The notes beneath the pieces were generated by a model. That model did no database searches. It saw only the letters and a list, made by a program, of their open reading frames with translations, and was not told the origin of the DNA. The translations under genes and the position numbers were made by a program. This document shows, in pieces, positions 47,321 through 56,618 of a stretch of 64,000 nt of DNA. Every line of letters starts with the position of its first letter. Positions within the stretch are counted from its first letter, which is position 1. Source of the stretch: Methyloprofundus sp. (GTDB lineage Bacteria > Pseudomonadota > Gammaproteobacteria > Methylococcales > Methylomonadaceae). The stretch is taken from the NCBI GenBank assembly GCA_016592635.1, contig AP023240.1, positions 2,149,630 to 2,213,629 on the forward strand. The letters run 5' to 3'.

Positions 47321-47812
47321 ATGACCAACAAAAATACAGTAAAAGTGCTTTTCGTTTGCATGGGCAATATATGCCGCTCCCCAAGTGCAGAGGGAGTTTT
47401 TAACAAATTAATCAGTGATGAAAACGTGGCCGATAAATTCTTGGTTGAGTCAGCAGGAACACATGCTTATCATATCAGTGAAGCCCCCGATTTACGTGCG
47501 CAAAGTGCAGCACAAAGCCGCGATGTTGATTTAAGCACCATTCGTGCTCGTAAAGTGATTATGGGAGATTTTGAAGATTTTGATTACTTGCTGGCAATGG
47601 ACTCCGATAACCTTGCAGTGATGATGAAGTCCTGTCCTGAAGAGCTACAACATAAAGTTAAATTATTTTTAGATTATGCACCACATTTGAAAACTAATGA
47701 AGTGCCTGACCCTTATTATGGGGGTGCTTATGGTTTTGAACGGGTATTAGATCTAGTCGAAGAAGCTTCAATTGGCTTTCTTAAAGAATTACAATCAACA
47801 GGAGAAATATAA
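47321..47812 (+). CDS. Low-molecular-weight protein-tyrosine phosphatase
   Basis: This 163-residue enzyme has the active-site loop VLFVCMGNICRSPSAEG (nucleophile Cys13, Arg19) and the general-acid motif VPDPYYGG. Family members remove phosphate from protein tyrosines or from small molecules and sometimes regulate exopolysaccharide export. No tyrosine kinase is nearby. Its stop codon overlaps the ATG of the Dabb gene by 1 base, so the two are coupled. Confidence 0.93.
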   Translation: MTNKNTVKVLFVCMGNICRSPSAEGVFNKLISDENVADKFLVESAGTHAYHISEAPDLRAQSAAQSRDVDLSTIRARKVIMGDFEDFDYLLAMDSDNLAVMMKSCPEELQHKVKLFLDYAPHLKTNEVPDPYYGGAYGFERVLDLVEEASIGFLKELQSTGEI

Positions 47813-48195
47813 TGCAAAAATTTTTACAAATACTATTATTAACGGGATTATTTTTTACGGCCTTTGGCGCACAGGCTCAAACGGATCAACGGGTTAGTCA
47901 TGTTGTAGTGGTCTGGTTAAAAGAACCAGGTAATGTACAAATGCGGGAAAAATTTATTGAGGCAAGTCGTGCACTGGAAACGGTTCCTGGGGTTATTTCT
48001 CGTCACGTGAGTGCTGTTATTCCTAGTGAACGTCCTAAAGTTGATGATACTTTTGATGTTGCGGTCACGGTCACTTTTAAAAATGTAGCAGCATTGAAAA
48101 AGTATATGAAAAGCCATAAACATAAAAACATGCTGAAAGATAAACTAAAACCTTTAGTGAATAGAGTGGTTGTTTATAACTTTGGTAATCAGTAG
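47812..48195 (+). CDS. Exported Dabb-domain (stress-responsive alpha-beta barrel) protein
   Basis: The 127-residue protein has a signal peptide (LLLTGLFFTAFGAQA) and a ferredoxin-like Dabb domain: RVSHVVVVWLKEP at its start and a closing block KSHKHKNMLKDKLKPLVNRVVVYNF. Dabb proteins form small dimeric barrels and bind or convert small molecules. Export is unusual but not unique. It sits between the tyrosine phosphatase and a dienelactone hydrolase, with 9 bases to the latter. Confidence 0.8.
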   Translation: MQKFLQILLLTGLFFTAFGAQAQTDQRVSHVVVVWLKEPGNVQMREKFIEASRALETVPGVISRHVSAVIPSERPKVDDTFDVAVTVTFKNVAALKKYMKSHKHKNMLKDKLKPLVNRVVVYNFGNQ

Positions 48196-48204
48196 AGACT
48201 CGCT

Positions 48205-48924
48205 ATGGCCATTATATCTAATACGATAAATTACCTTGATGGTGATACGCTGCTAGAAGCTTTTTTTGCTTATGATGATAATTTTGAAGGTAGAAGACCT
48301 GCAGTTTTAATCAGTCATGCTTGGGTAGGGCGCGATGAATTTGCAGATAATAAAGCCCGTGAGCTTGCTGAATTAGGTTATGTTGCGTTTGCATTAGATA
48401 TGTATGGTCAAGGTGTATTGGGCACTAGCACCGCAGAAAATGCGGCATTGATGCAACCGTTCATTGATGACCGTCAGCTTTTACAACAGCGTATTAATGC
48501 TGCTTTATATGCCGTAAAGCTATTGCCTTGGGTTGATGATAGCAAAGTTGCTGCTATTGGTTTTTGTTTTGGTGGCTTATGCGTATTAGATCTTGCTCGA
48601 ATGGGCGCTGATATAAAAGGCGTAGTGAGTTTTCATGGTTTGCTGATTCCACCGCCTCAAACTACAACCACAGCCATTCATGCAAAAGTACTTGCCTTGC
48701 ATGGTCATGATGACCCGATGGCAACACATGCACAAGTGGATGCTTTTACGAAAGAAATGACTCGCTTAGAAGTAGATTGGCAGCTACATAGTTATGGCAA
48801 TACCGTACATGCATTTACTAATCCGGAAGCAAATGATCCAGAGTTTGGTACGGTTTATAATGAAGTGGTAAGTCAACGAGCTTGGCAAAGCATGCAAAAT
48901 TTTCTAATCGAAATTTTTGCGTAA
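48205..48924 (+). CDS. Dienelactone hydrolase-family protein
   Basis: This 239-residue alpha/beta hydrolase has the nucleophile elbow GFCFGG (cysteine as nucleophile) and the Asp loop LHGHDDPMA. The catalytic His lies in VHAFTNPE. This Cys-Asp-His triad is that of dienelactone hydrolase. Members open lactone rings in aromatic degradation, but the broader family is promiscuous, so the substrate is not assigned. It follows the Dabb gene by 9 bases, in a three-gene unit with the phosphatase. Confidence 0.87.
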   Translation: MAIISNTINYLDGDTLLEAFFAYDDNFEGRRPAVLISHAWVGRDEFADNKARELAELGYVAFALDMYGQGVLGTSTAENAALMQPFIDDRQLLQQRINAALYAVKLLPWVDDSKVAAIGFCFGGLCVLDLARMGADIKGVVSFHGLLIPPPQTTTTAIHAKVLALHGHDDPMATHAQVDAFTKEMTRLEVDWQLHSYGNTVHAFTNPEANDPEFGTVYNEVVSQRAWQSMQNFLIEIFA

Positions 48925-48993
48925 TAGCATTGTTACCCACGCCAATAACCTGCATAGGGTGTCAGCATCACAAATTTTGGCTACCAACTTAAC

Positions 48994-49058
48994 ACGGGAC
49001 ATAATAGTAATGTAGGTGCAGATTTATCTGCACTATGCGGCTATACTGCGTGTCCCGT
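48994..49058. repeat. Intergenic palindromic repeat, family A copy 2, within a larger hairpin
   Basis: The element at 49011-49043 repeats the first half of the 6368-6414 copy: GTAGGTGCAGATTTATCTGC, a TAT/ATT difference, then TGCGGCTA. Here the outer arm CACCTACA is missing. Instead ACGGGACA (48994-49001) and TGTCCCGT (49051-49058) form perfect 8-base arms around it. It lies between the dienelactone hydrolase and ackA, two genes that converge, so it may end both transcripts. Confidence 0.7.
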
Positions 49059-49118
49059 ATTAAACCTGTAGCCCTAATTTTCTCTTTAAATGACATCCTT
49101 GCAAATAATCAACACGAC

Positions 49119-50339
49119 CTACATTATTAAGCCTTGCTCGTTATTTTCCTGCACACATAACTCTGCTTGTTGTGCAATTTCCAGCTCTTCGTTAGTCGCA
49201 ATAACCAATATTTTAACAGCTAAATCTGCCTGATTAATTTCAGTTAACTGGCCTTGGGCTTGGGCATTTTTTTGTTGATCAAGCGCAACCCCTAAAACAC
49301 CAAGTTCTGCACAACAAGAGGCACGTAACCAAGCATCGTGCTCCCCTATCCCACCCGTAAAAACTAGCGCATCAACTCGGCCAAGTACAGCAAAATAAGC
49401 ACCAATATATTTCTTGATACGATAACTGTACATAGCCAAAGCTAGTTGTGCAGCTTCATCACCTGCCTCAGCCATTGCATGCACAGCACGCATATCATTA
49501 ACTCCACACACACCTTTTAAGCCACTTTGTTTATTTAATGCATTTTCAATCGCTGCGTTACTCAGCCCCAGCCGATTCAGATAAAACACAATGGCAGGAT
49601 CTAAATCACCACTACGCGTGCCCATCATAACGCCTTCTAAAGGTGTCATTCCCATAGTGGTATCCACACTTTCTCCAGCTGCAATAGCTGTCATACTGGC
49701 ACCATTACCTAAATGCAAGGTAATCATATTTAATTTAGCTAATGGCTTTCCAATATGCTGGGCAGCTTGTTTAGCTACATAAAAATGTGAAGTGCCATGA
49801 AAACCATAACGCCGGACACCTTTATCGATATACCACTCTTGTGGTACTGCATATTGATAGGCATAAGCCGGCATACTTTGGTGAAAAGCAGTATCGAACA
49901 CCGCAACTTGCGGTACGCCCTGTGCATAAGCCATCGCCGCTTCTATCCCGGTAATATTGGCGGGATTATGCAAAGGTGCTAAAGGGACCATTTGCTTGAT
50001 CGCCGCTAATACGGCAGCACTAATCAAGGTAGGCTGACAAAACTGCTCGCCACCATACACGACCCGATGACCAATACAAAACAAATCAGCAATATTTGCA
50101 ATCAACGCCAAATCGGATAACACTTGAAATATGGCTGCTAACCCTTGCTGATGATCCACAATCGGCACACTTATTTGCTGCTCTTGCTGTTGCTTATTTA
50201 GTTCATAATGATAGCTATGCTTACTTTGCTGCTCGGCAATACTTTCTATTACACCAATTATCAATGCTTTATGCGCCTGCATATCAAACAAAGCATATTT
50301 AATGGAGGAGCTACCAGAATTAAGTACCAGAATCTTCAT
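49119..50339 (-). CDS. ackA: Acetate kinase
   Basis: AckA interconverts acetyl phosphate plus ADP with acetate plus ATP. The 406-residue protein has VLNSGSSSIKYALFD, RRYGFHGTSH, MITLHLGNGASM, MGTRSGDLDP and VFTGGIGEH, all acetate-kinase signatures. No phosphotransacetylase or phosphoketolase gene is adjacent here. It is the last gene of the minus-strand run starting at pabB, 9 bases after the lipoprotein. Confidence 0.97.
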   Translation of the reverse strand: MKILVLNSGSSSIKYALFDMQAHKALIIGVIESIAEQQSKHSYHYELNKQQQEQQISVPIVDHQQGLAAIFQVLSDLALIANIADLFCIGHRVVYGGEQFCQPTLISAAVLAAIKQMVPLAPLHNPANITGIEAAMAYAQGVPQVAVFDTAFHQSMPAYAYQYAVPQEWYIDKGVRRYGFHGTSHFYVAKQAAQHIGKPLAKLNMITLHLGNGASMTAIAAGESVDTTMGMTPLEGVMMGTRSGDLDPAIVFYLNRLGLSNAAIENALNKQSGLKGVCGVNDMRAVHAMAEAGDEAAQLALAMYSYRIKKYIGAYFAVLGRVDALVFTGGIGEHDAWLRASCCAELGVLGVALDQQKNAQAQGQLTEINQADLAVKILVIATNEELEIAQQAELCVQENNEQGLIM

Positions 50340-50348
50340 ATTAAAGTA

Positions 50349-51599
50349 TTAATCAACATACTCAACCCAATCACAACGCTCTTTAATAATCGCTGCGGTA
50401 TTCTGTGTGCCGATTCCTTCCGCGATTAGAGCAACAACCCGGTCATCACTATCATAGCCGGTATGCGCTGTTAGTGGATTAGCAAATTTCCCCATGCCAA
50501 ACATATCAATAACATGGGCAACGTTAATATTAATATTAGTAATCTCTGCACATAATCTGGAATCTAAGTGATGCCGAGCAAATTCTTGTGGAATCGCATA
50601 ACTCAATAAATCATTTGGGTCACTGAAGGCAATAATAGAAGTACTGGCAACTAACCTATCTGCATATTTTTTCCCGCCCGGAATACAATAATCATCCTGC
50701 TGATCAATAATTTCAGGTGGCTGTTGCCCCATTTCTAATAACGGCAATTGGTTGGACATTAAATAGAAAGGAATACGCTTCTGTTGAAAGGTATCAACAA
50801 AACTTGCTTCTATTTCTGAATGATTGCCATCAGTTGCTTTTCCAACTCGCTGGGCAATACTTTGCATACCATCCATGACAATACGACTACCCAAGCTATG
50901 CGATATAATCGCATATTCATCACTCGGCAAACGCGTAATCACCTCTTTGTCAAACACACATTGTTCATTAGTATGATCAGGCAAGGCATCCCAGCCTTTA
51001 CCAGCCATCCAGCAAAAACCTGACCGGAATGAAGCCAATATTTCTTCGCGAGCGTCACCTAAATAAATCATTGGATCGGGGCTAGTATCATTAGAAAATA
51101 CCTTTAACATCTGATTAACCTCTGCCCGCCGAAACGAATAAGCCCCAGAAGTATCATATTTAAGCCTCTCTTTTTCAGGGTCAGTAATAGCAGACCACGT
51201 TAACTCATAAAACAAAATTTCTCTGGTTTCATCGGCACTCAATAAACGCCTAACTCTCAATACCCCAAGATCTTGTTCTGGAAAATCCGGGTGCGTCAAC
51301 ATGATTTCTTTATAGCGGCCACTTAGTTTAGTTAACTCTAATTCAGCCGCTAACTTCTCTTGGAATTGAGAGCTGTACCCTGGCACATGCGAGCCGACCC
51401 CATGTACCATTAACACTTTTACAGTATGCTGTGATTGCTCGAAGCTTGCTTCCATGCCTCCGAATTGCTTACCAAATATTTTACATTCGCGTAAATCTTC
51501 TGACTCTTGCTTCTCCAAAAAGGCCGTTGCAATCCCTTCACCAAAGCTTGCACAACCTGACAGCATCAGACTGCCAACCAATAAACCTATTTTTTTCAT
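50349..51599 (-). CDS. Lipoprotein with alpha/beta-hydrolase fold
   Basis: The signal ends in the lipobox LMLSGC (Cys16), so the protein is lipidated. The 416-residue protein has VKVLMVHGVGSHVPGYS early, the oxyanion region of alpha/beta hydrolases, and the nucleophile elbow ISHSLGSRI (Ser in SHSLG). This pattern resembles esterases/lipases, but no family name can be given. It sits between truA (12 bases) and ackA (9 bases), so it is transcribed with both, with no evident functional link. Confidence 0.72.
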   Translation of the reverse strand: MKKIGLLVGSLMLSGCASFGEGIATAFLEKQESEDLRECKIFGKQFGGMEASFEQSQHTVKVLMVHGVGSHVPGYSSQFQEKLAAELELTKLSGRYKEIMLTHPDFPEQDLGVLRVRRLLSADETREILFYELTWSAITDPEKERLKYDTSGAYSFRRAEVNQMLKVFSNDTSPDPMIYLGDAREEILASFRSGFCWMAGKGWDALPDHTNEQCVFDKEVITRLPSDEYAIISHSLGSRIVMDGMQSIAQRVGKATDGNHSEIEASFVDTFQQKRIPFYLMSNQLPLLEMGQQPPEIIDQQDDYCIPGGKKYADRLVASTSIIAFSDPNDLLSYAIPQEFARHHLDSRLCAEITNININVAHVIDMFGMGKFANPLTAHTGYDSDDRVVALIAEGIGTQNTAAIIKERCDWVEYVD

Positions 51600-51611
51600 G
51601 TTATAACGTCC

Positions 51612-52418
51612 TTAATGTTGATGTCGCTGCGCATGCGCAGGGAGTTTATTAAATACCGGGTGCTTGGGCATACCATATTGCTCTGGATAAAACACGCCAC
51701 CTAAATAAAGACCGCAAGGAGATGCTGTCACTCCAGCTAATTGCCGATCCTTTAATTCCAAAAGTTGTTCGGTCCATATTATTTCTTGTTCACCACAGCC
51801 AATCGCCATTAGCACCCCGGCAATATTACGCACCATATGATGTAAAAATGCATTGGCAGAAATATCCATAATTACTTGTTCGCCTTGGCGGTATACTTCC
51901 ACAAAATGCATCCGCCGATGAGGGCTTTTGGACTGACAGCGATGGGCTCTAAAAGAAGAAAAGTCATGTTCACCCACTAAAGACTGTGCGGCCAAGTGCA
52001 TACGTTCCGCATCCAACGGCGGGTGAAACCAAGTCACTCGCCCATGCTGCAGGGCTGAATTGACGGGACGATTAAGAATAATATAGCGATAAAAACGCGC
52101 AATGGCACTATAGCGCGCATGAAAATCAGCAATTGCCAGCTTTACCCAAATCACGCGTACATCACTGGGTAAATTAGCATTCGTGCCCATTAACCAGGCT
52201 TTTTCATCACGTAGCGCATCCGATTCAAAATGTACCACTTGTTCCAAAGCATGCACACCCGTATCGGTTCTACCAGTACATTGCACTGTCACAGGGTGAT
52301 TAGCAACAACTGATAAGGCTTTTTGCAACTCATCCTGCACCGTTCTGCCGCTAACCTGCCACTGCCAGCCAAAAAAAGCGCTACCATCGTATTCGATCCC
52401 TAAAACCATGCGTGTCAC
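51612..52418 (-). CDS. truA: tRNA pseudouridine synthase A
   Basis: TruA forms pseudouridine at positions 38-40 of tRNA anticodon arms. The 268 residues have GIEYDGSAFFGWQWQ, the catalytic aspartate Asp52 in CTGRTDTGVHALEQV, NAFLHHMVRNIAGVL and the end PCGLYLGGVFYPEQYG. It follows the DUF2959 gene by 18 bases. Confidence 0.97.
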   Translation of the reverse strand: MTRMVLGIEYDGSAFFGWQWQVSGRTVQDELQKALSVVANHPVTVQCTGRTDTGVHALEQVVHFESDALRDEKAWLMGTNANLPSDVRVIWVKLAIADFHARYSAIARFYRYIILNRPVNSALQHGRVTWFHPPLDAERMHLAAQSLVGEHDFSSFRAHRCQSKSPHRRMHFVEVYRQGEQVIMDISANAFLHHMVRNIAGVLMAIGCGEQEIIWTEQLLELKDRQLAGVTASPCGLYLGGVFYPEQYGMPKHPVFNKLPAHAQRHQH

Positions 52419-52436
52419 AATAAAGTCCTCTATACG

Positions 52437-53159
52437 CTATTTTTTGACTGCAGGCGGCAGTGTTGGTAAGTTTTTATGCTCAACCAATACATGTACAAAG
52501 TGATTTGCCTCGGCAATAGATTTTTCCATCGCTTGAATCAATTGGCTAATATCTAAGGAAATCTCAGAAAATTCGTGCTGTAATGCTGCAATCGCATTGG
52601 CATTTAAATTATGCTTTAAAAACAACACCTGATCACGAAAAGCACCCAAGACTGGTTGAATTTTCTGTTCTGCTTTTAGCATGGCTTTTAATAAGCGATT
52701 ATAATGCTGCTTAGATAATTTCAATTGCTGTCGGCTTTGCGCTCGCAATGAACGATTGGAATATTCCTTTAATTCCGCTTCCCACTCAGAAAATAAAGCA
52801 TCACTCACTTCTTCAATTGCTTGAATTCTATCTGCCACTATTTGGGCGCGCGCATCACAAAAATCAAACTGCTGCTTAAGTAACTTATACTTATCTTCCA
52901 AGCTGCCTGTTTCAAACTGCACGACCGCCTTAAAGCGCTCCAAAGCATCTAAAAATTGTACTTTTGTTTCTTGCAGGCTATCACTTGCCTCTTCTACGCG
53001 TTGCACCACTAAATCACGCTTGTACTGGCCCATAGACTCTTTGGTGCGGTAATAAGCATGTTGAAACCGATGTGCAATAAACTTGGAAAGCAAGTTAACA
53101 GATCTGGCCGTTAAGCCTCGTATTGATAATAAAGAATGTGATTGACTATATTTTGACAT
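52437..53159 (-). CDS. DUF2959-family coiled-coil protein
   Basis: This 240-residue soluble protein is almost all coiled coil. The block YKRDLVVQRVEEASDSLQE, followed by LEDKYKLLKQQFDFCDA, and AFRDQVLFLKHNLNANAIA near the end match the DUF2959 family as I remember it. The function of that family is unknown. It has no clear signal peptide here, although relatives are often exported or membrane-associated. It lies between the kinase gene (19 bases) and truA (18 bases). Confidence 0.7.
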   Translation of the reverse strand: MSKYSQSHSLLSIRGLTARSVNLLSKFIAHRFQHAYYRTKESMGQYKRDLVVQRVEEASDSLQETKVQFLDALERFKAVVQFETGSLEDKYKLLKQQFDFCDARAQIVADRIQAIEEVSDALFSEWEAELKEYSNRSLRAQSRQQLKLSKQHYNRLLKAMLKAEQKIQPVLGAFRDQVLFLKHNLNANAIAALQHEFSEISLDISQLIQAMEKSIAEANHFVHVLVEHKNLPTLPPAVKK

Positions 53160-53178
53160 ATTAAATTACACAGGCCAT

Positions 53179-53763
53179 TTAGGTTAAACAAGCCGCGAAT
53201 ATGGCTAACTGCTGACGCTCAAGACAGCGTATTGCTAAATCTTGCCCCTGTACAAACTGTGCAAACGCTTTATCTATAACCCCTAGTGCCACTAATTGCT
53301 CTACAGACTGATCTACTGAAATCTCTACAGATTTAACCAATACTAATTGGGCCGCCGCTAACTGCACCGCCAACCAAGCCGCCAAACTATCAGATGTCAC
53401 ATCCCAACTTGCCGGCACATCATCAGCATCTAATTCCTCTGCCAACGGAGACCAGAGTACTACCTGTTGTTGGGCTAATGCAGGTGCAATAGCTGTAACA
53501 CGATCAATAATCACTAAGTTAGAACATAAGCCTTGTAATAATAATGCCATTTGCTGCATGGCAAGCAAGGCCATGTAATGTGCTTTTTGATCATTATAAT
53601 GCCACTGCTTTTGCATTAAGCGCACTTGATCGGCAAACACACCTCCACCAGGTACGATCACCAATTTACCTTTGCCCTGTTCACTTGCCAAACTCAACCA
53701 CTGCCTTAGGTACGAGGGTTCAGCACTCGATAATAAACTACCGCCTAGTTTTAGCACAATCAT
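53179..53763 (-). CDS. Amino-acid-kinase-fold protein, MfnE-like
   Basis: This small 194-residue kinase of the aspartate/glutamate/uridylate kinase fold has the N-terminal MIVLKLGGSLL, the glycine loop VIVPGGGVFADQV, WDVTSDSLAAWLA and LVLVKSV. It is short and compact, without a regulatory domain, like MfnE, the kinase in the methanofuran pathway. Such kinases also occur in bacteria that make tetrahydromethanopterin or methanofuran. It overlaps pabB by 4 bases, and pABA is a precursor of tetrahydromethanopterin. I infer a C1-cofactor role; ordinary amino-acid or nucleotide metabolism cannot be excluded. Confidence 0.62.
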   Translation of the reverse strand: MIVLKLGGSLLSSAEPSYLRQWLSLASEQGKGKLVIVPGGGVFADQVRLMQKQWHYNDQKAHYMALLAMQQMALLLQGLCSNLVIIDRVTAIAPALAQQQVVLWSPLAEELDADDVPASWDVTSDSLAAWLAVQLAAAQLVLVKSVEISVDQSVEQLVALGVIDKAFAQFVQGQDLAIRCLERQQLAIFAACLT

Positions 53764-55127
53764 GTAGCTTGCAAATTCGCCAATAAACGTAACATGGCAG
53801 CCGCCTTATCAAAACATTCTTGATATTCTTCCGCACAGACTGAATCATTCACAATGCCGCCTCCCGCCCAAAAGCGGATACTCTGCTCAGAGTGCACTAA
53901 AGTACGAATGGCAATATTACTATCCATATTGCCATCAAAACCGATATAAGCAATGGCTCCACAATAAACACCCCGCCGATTAGGCTCCAACTCTTCAATA
54001 ATTTCCATAGCACGAATTTTAGGCGCGCCAGTAATCGACCCGCCAGGAAAACAACTACGTAATAAATCTAAAGCATGACAATCATCAGCCAATTTCCCAA
54101 CGACCGTGCTAACTAAGTGATGCACGGTTGCATAGCTTTCTATAGCAAATAATTTAGGTACTTTTACCGAGCTAGGAATACAATTTTTGCTAATATCATT
54201 ACGCAACAAATCCACAATCATGACATTTTCAGCGCGATCTTTATGACTACTTTGCAAAGCAGCAATCTGTTGCTGATTTTCATCTTGGCAAGCTTTACGT
54301 GGGCGCGTACCTTTAATAGGTTTAGTCTCAACCACACCGTCTACAACTTGCAAAAAGCGCTCAGGTGAAGAGCTTAAAACTTGTACGCCAGGCACATTTA
54401 AATAGGCACTAAAAGGCGCTGAATTCAGGACACGTAATTGCGAATAAGCTACCCACGGATCCCCTTGACAATCAGCAACAAAGCGTTGCGCCAAGTTGAC
54501 TTGATAACAATCACCTTCTTTTAAATAATGCTTAATTTTTGTAAACGCTTCAGCATACTCCGCCTCAGTCATATTCGCTGTGACTTTGCTGGTCACCTGA
54601 AAAGTCTGCGCATCTGCCTCTATCACCGGATACTGACTAAATTGTGCAATCAAAGCTTGCCAATGCTGTTCATTGTCGGCATTACCAACCAAATAGCTTT
54701 GCTCGGTAGAATGATCAACCACGACAGCCCATTGATAAATGCCCACCGCCATATCAGGAATATGCTCGGCATCTGCAGCCAAATTAGGAATTTTCTCTAA
54801 TTGTCGCGCCAAATCATAGCCAAAATAACCAATCGCCCCGCCATTAAAAGGCAGGTCAGATAAAGTAGGATGCTCCGGCAGTTGTTGTTTAATTAATGCA
54901 AACGGGTCATCAGTAGAAGTGAAATCAATCGTCGCACTAATAACGCGAGTCTGTGTCCCTTGAGTAAGCAAAGTACACACGGGAGCTACTGCCAAGATAT
55001 CGTACCTACCTTGGCGACTATCATGTAGGCCGCTATCTAAAAACACAGACCAAGGCTGTCCTGCAATGCCCGCAAAAAGCCGAGCACTATTTGATAAGTA
55101 AGGAAGTAAATGTTGCTGTTGAGGCAT
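53760..55127 (-). CDS. pabB: Aminodeoxychorismate synthase component I
   Basis: PabB makes 4-amino-4-deoxychorismate, precursor of p-aminobenzoate. The 455 residues contain FNGGAIGYFGYDLARQ, EGDCYQVNLAQRF, VVETKPIKGTRPR with the catalytic Lys, RAENVMIVDLLRNDI, SIESYATVHHLVSTV-like FAIESYATVHH, and PGGSITGAPK. The PIKGTRPR motif is that of PabB rather than TrpE, which has P(I/L)AGTR. It is the first gene of the minus-strand run to ackA and overlaps the kinase by 4 bases. Confidence 0.95.
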   Translation of the reverse strand: MPQQQHLLPYLSNSARLFAGIAGQPWSVFLDSGLHDSRQGRYDILAVAPVCTLLTQGTQTRVISATIDFTSTDDPFALIKQQLPEHPTLSDLPFNGGAIGYFGYDLARQLEKIPNLAADAEHIPDMAVGIYQWAVVVDHSTEQSYLVGNADNEQHWQALIAQFSQYPVIEADAQTFQVTSKVTANMTEAEYAEAFTKIKHYLKEGDCYQVNLAQRFVADCQGDPWVAYSQLRVLNSAPFSAYLNVPGVQVLSSSPERFLQVVDGVVETKPIKGTRPRKACQDENQQQIAALQSSHKDRAENVMIVDLLRNDISKNCIPSSVKVPKLFAIESYATVHHLVSTVVGKLADDCHALDLLRSCFPGGSITGAPKIRAMEIIEELEPNRRGVYCGAIAYIGFDGNMDSNIAIRTLVHSEQSIRFWAGGGIVNDSVCAEEYQECFDKAAAMLRLLANLQAT

Positions 55128-55384
55128 GTAAGCTAATTGATAAGGGCGAAGGCATTAATATAACGCTAATAATAAGGTTTAGGAGCGAAGATAAAGTAGA
55201 TGACCTCCCTCTACACCTTAATAAATAGCAGTAATTTTAACAAACATTGCCGTTACAAGCACTAATACTTGAAAACTTAATAAGTTATATGCTTAAAGTC
55301 GCTTATCCGATTGGGGTGACACAACACAGATATGCGAATAGTCTATATGTATTAGTTTGGATGAATTAGGTCATTTGTTAGCAA

Positions 55385-55578
55385 CTTAAAGGTAATACTG
55401 AATTGTATGTCAAACAATTACCTGCTTGTCGATTGGCTTTGAATGATATTGAAGATCCTGAGATTAAAGCCTTGTGGGATGTATTGCGAGATAAGCAAAA
55501 GTTTGGGTGCAGGTGCATGATTTATATGGTGTGTAGTGATTTAATGTTATCTAAGCCTAGTACCGTACCCCTTAAATA
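55385..55578 (+). pseudogene. Remnant of an unknown protein gene
   Basis: A short open stretch begins after a stop codon and reads LPACRLALNDIEDPEIKALW, then DVLRDKQK. A change of frame at about 55500 gives VWVQVHDLYGV and a stop. The protein-like text in two frames suggests a decayed fragment with a one-base deletion. I cannot name its family. It ends at or inside the left end of the IS630-type element. The rest of the 463-base gap (55128-55591) shows only AT-rich sequence. Confidence 0.3.
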
Positions 55579-56618
55579 ATTAATAATATATCTATGCGGT
55601 CAACGCCTTCCCTTTGTATGTCCATTTGAATGGTTTGGCCATCGTTTCATTAAAGTAATCCATGAAATTTTGAATTTTGTCTTTCAAGTCCTGCTGTGAA
55701 ACAAAATTGCCTCGCCTGATGACTTTTTTCATTAATATTCCAAACCAGATTTCAATCTGGTTCATCCATGAAGCATGCTTAGGTGTATAGTGAAATACAA
55801 TGCGCCTATTGCCTATCATCAGGTACTCCTCCCGTGTTTTCATGGATTGTAATATGCCACTTTTACCTTTCACTCCAAGCTCTTGAGTGTCATTACAAAA
55901 GTCTGCAACAAAGCGCACAAGAGTTTCCGATTTATGGGTATTTAATTGGTCAGCGATAAAATGATAAACTTTCTTTTCTGGGTTTTTCTCAATCAGATAT
56001 TTGATCGACTCAACAAAATCGATCTCAGTTCGTGTCTCTTGAATCAAACCATCTATAACTCCTGTTGCCACATTAAACCCTCCTAAAAGTGTTTGCGTGC
56101 CATGACGCTCATATTCAAATTCGATAGATTGAACTTGACCCGCTCTCATTGGCAAATCGGGGGAAATTCGTTCCAATGCCTGAATACCTGTCATTTCATC
56201 AACACTGATAAAAAGTTCTTCTGGCGTTTTCAGAGAATTTGCATAAAGGTTACAAATATCTGTGATTCTTTCTTCTTTTCGCTCATCCGCTTTTGCATTG
56301 AGCCAGTATTGGCTAAGATGAGGTTTTAAGTCGTTTTTTTTAAAAGACGGCCTAAATGATTTGCTGAAATAGTCTCGACAATACCTTGTTTGATCGCTTC
56401 TTCCGCCAATTCTCTATGTGTCCAATGAGTGATGGGACGATCATAGTCTTCAGGCTTTTCACAGGAAAGTGCAATTATTCGACACAGTTGTTCGGGGGTA
56501 AATGTATCTGGAGTGCCTGGGCGCGGAAGATCCTGAAGCCTCTTATCATACGTAGAATAGTGCTAACTGGTTTAGCTCTTTAAGCTTGTGGCTAACATTT
56601 TGACAGAGGGAGGGTACT
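55559..56618 (-). mobile_element. IS630-family insertion sequence, degenerate
   Basis: The element encodes an IS630-type DDE transposase on the minus strand. Candidate terminal inverted repeats are AGTACCGTACCCC at 55559 and the reverse complement of GAGGGAGGGTACT at 56606-56618 (10 of 13 matching). That gives about 1060 bases, a normal IS630 size. IS630 elements insert at TA; TA lies close to both ends but a clean duplication was not confirmed. The 5' part of the transposase is broken, so the copy is probably inactive. Confidence 0.7.
55592..56562 (-). pseudogene. IS630 transposase, frameshifted and 5'-truncated
   Basis: The intact 200-codon part (55592-56194) contains the DDE-3 domain: FIADQLNTHKS and YTPKHASWMNQIEIWFG with its catalytic Asp and Glu. 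The upstream frame continues ISVDEMTGIQ (first catalytic Asp) and NDLKPHLSQYWLNAKADE. A second frame gives LPRPGTPDTFTPEQL and AIKQGIVETISANHLGRLL. The two frames join at eight consecutive A (minus strand, near 56334-56341), where a -1 slip would restore LLKKND. The N-terminal helix-turn-helix region is missing beyond 56562, where a stop is found. Confidence 0.8.

Noticed and set aside
52437..53159. DUF2959 protein as part of a C1-cofactor pathway
   Set aside because: Shared operon only; the coiled-coil text gives no enzymatic hint, so no role was assigned.
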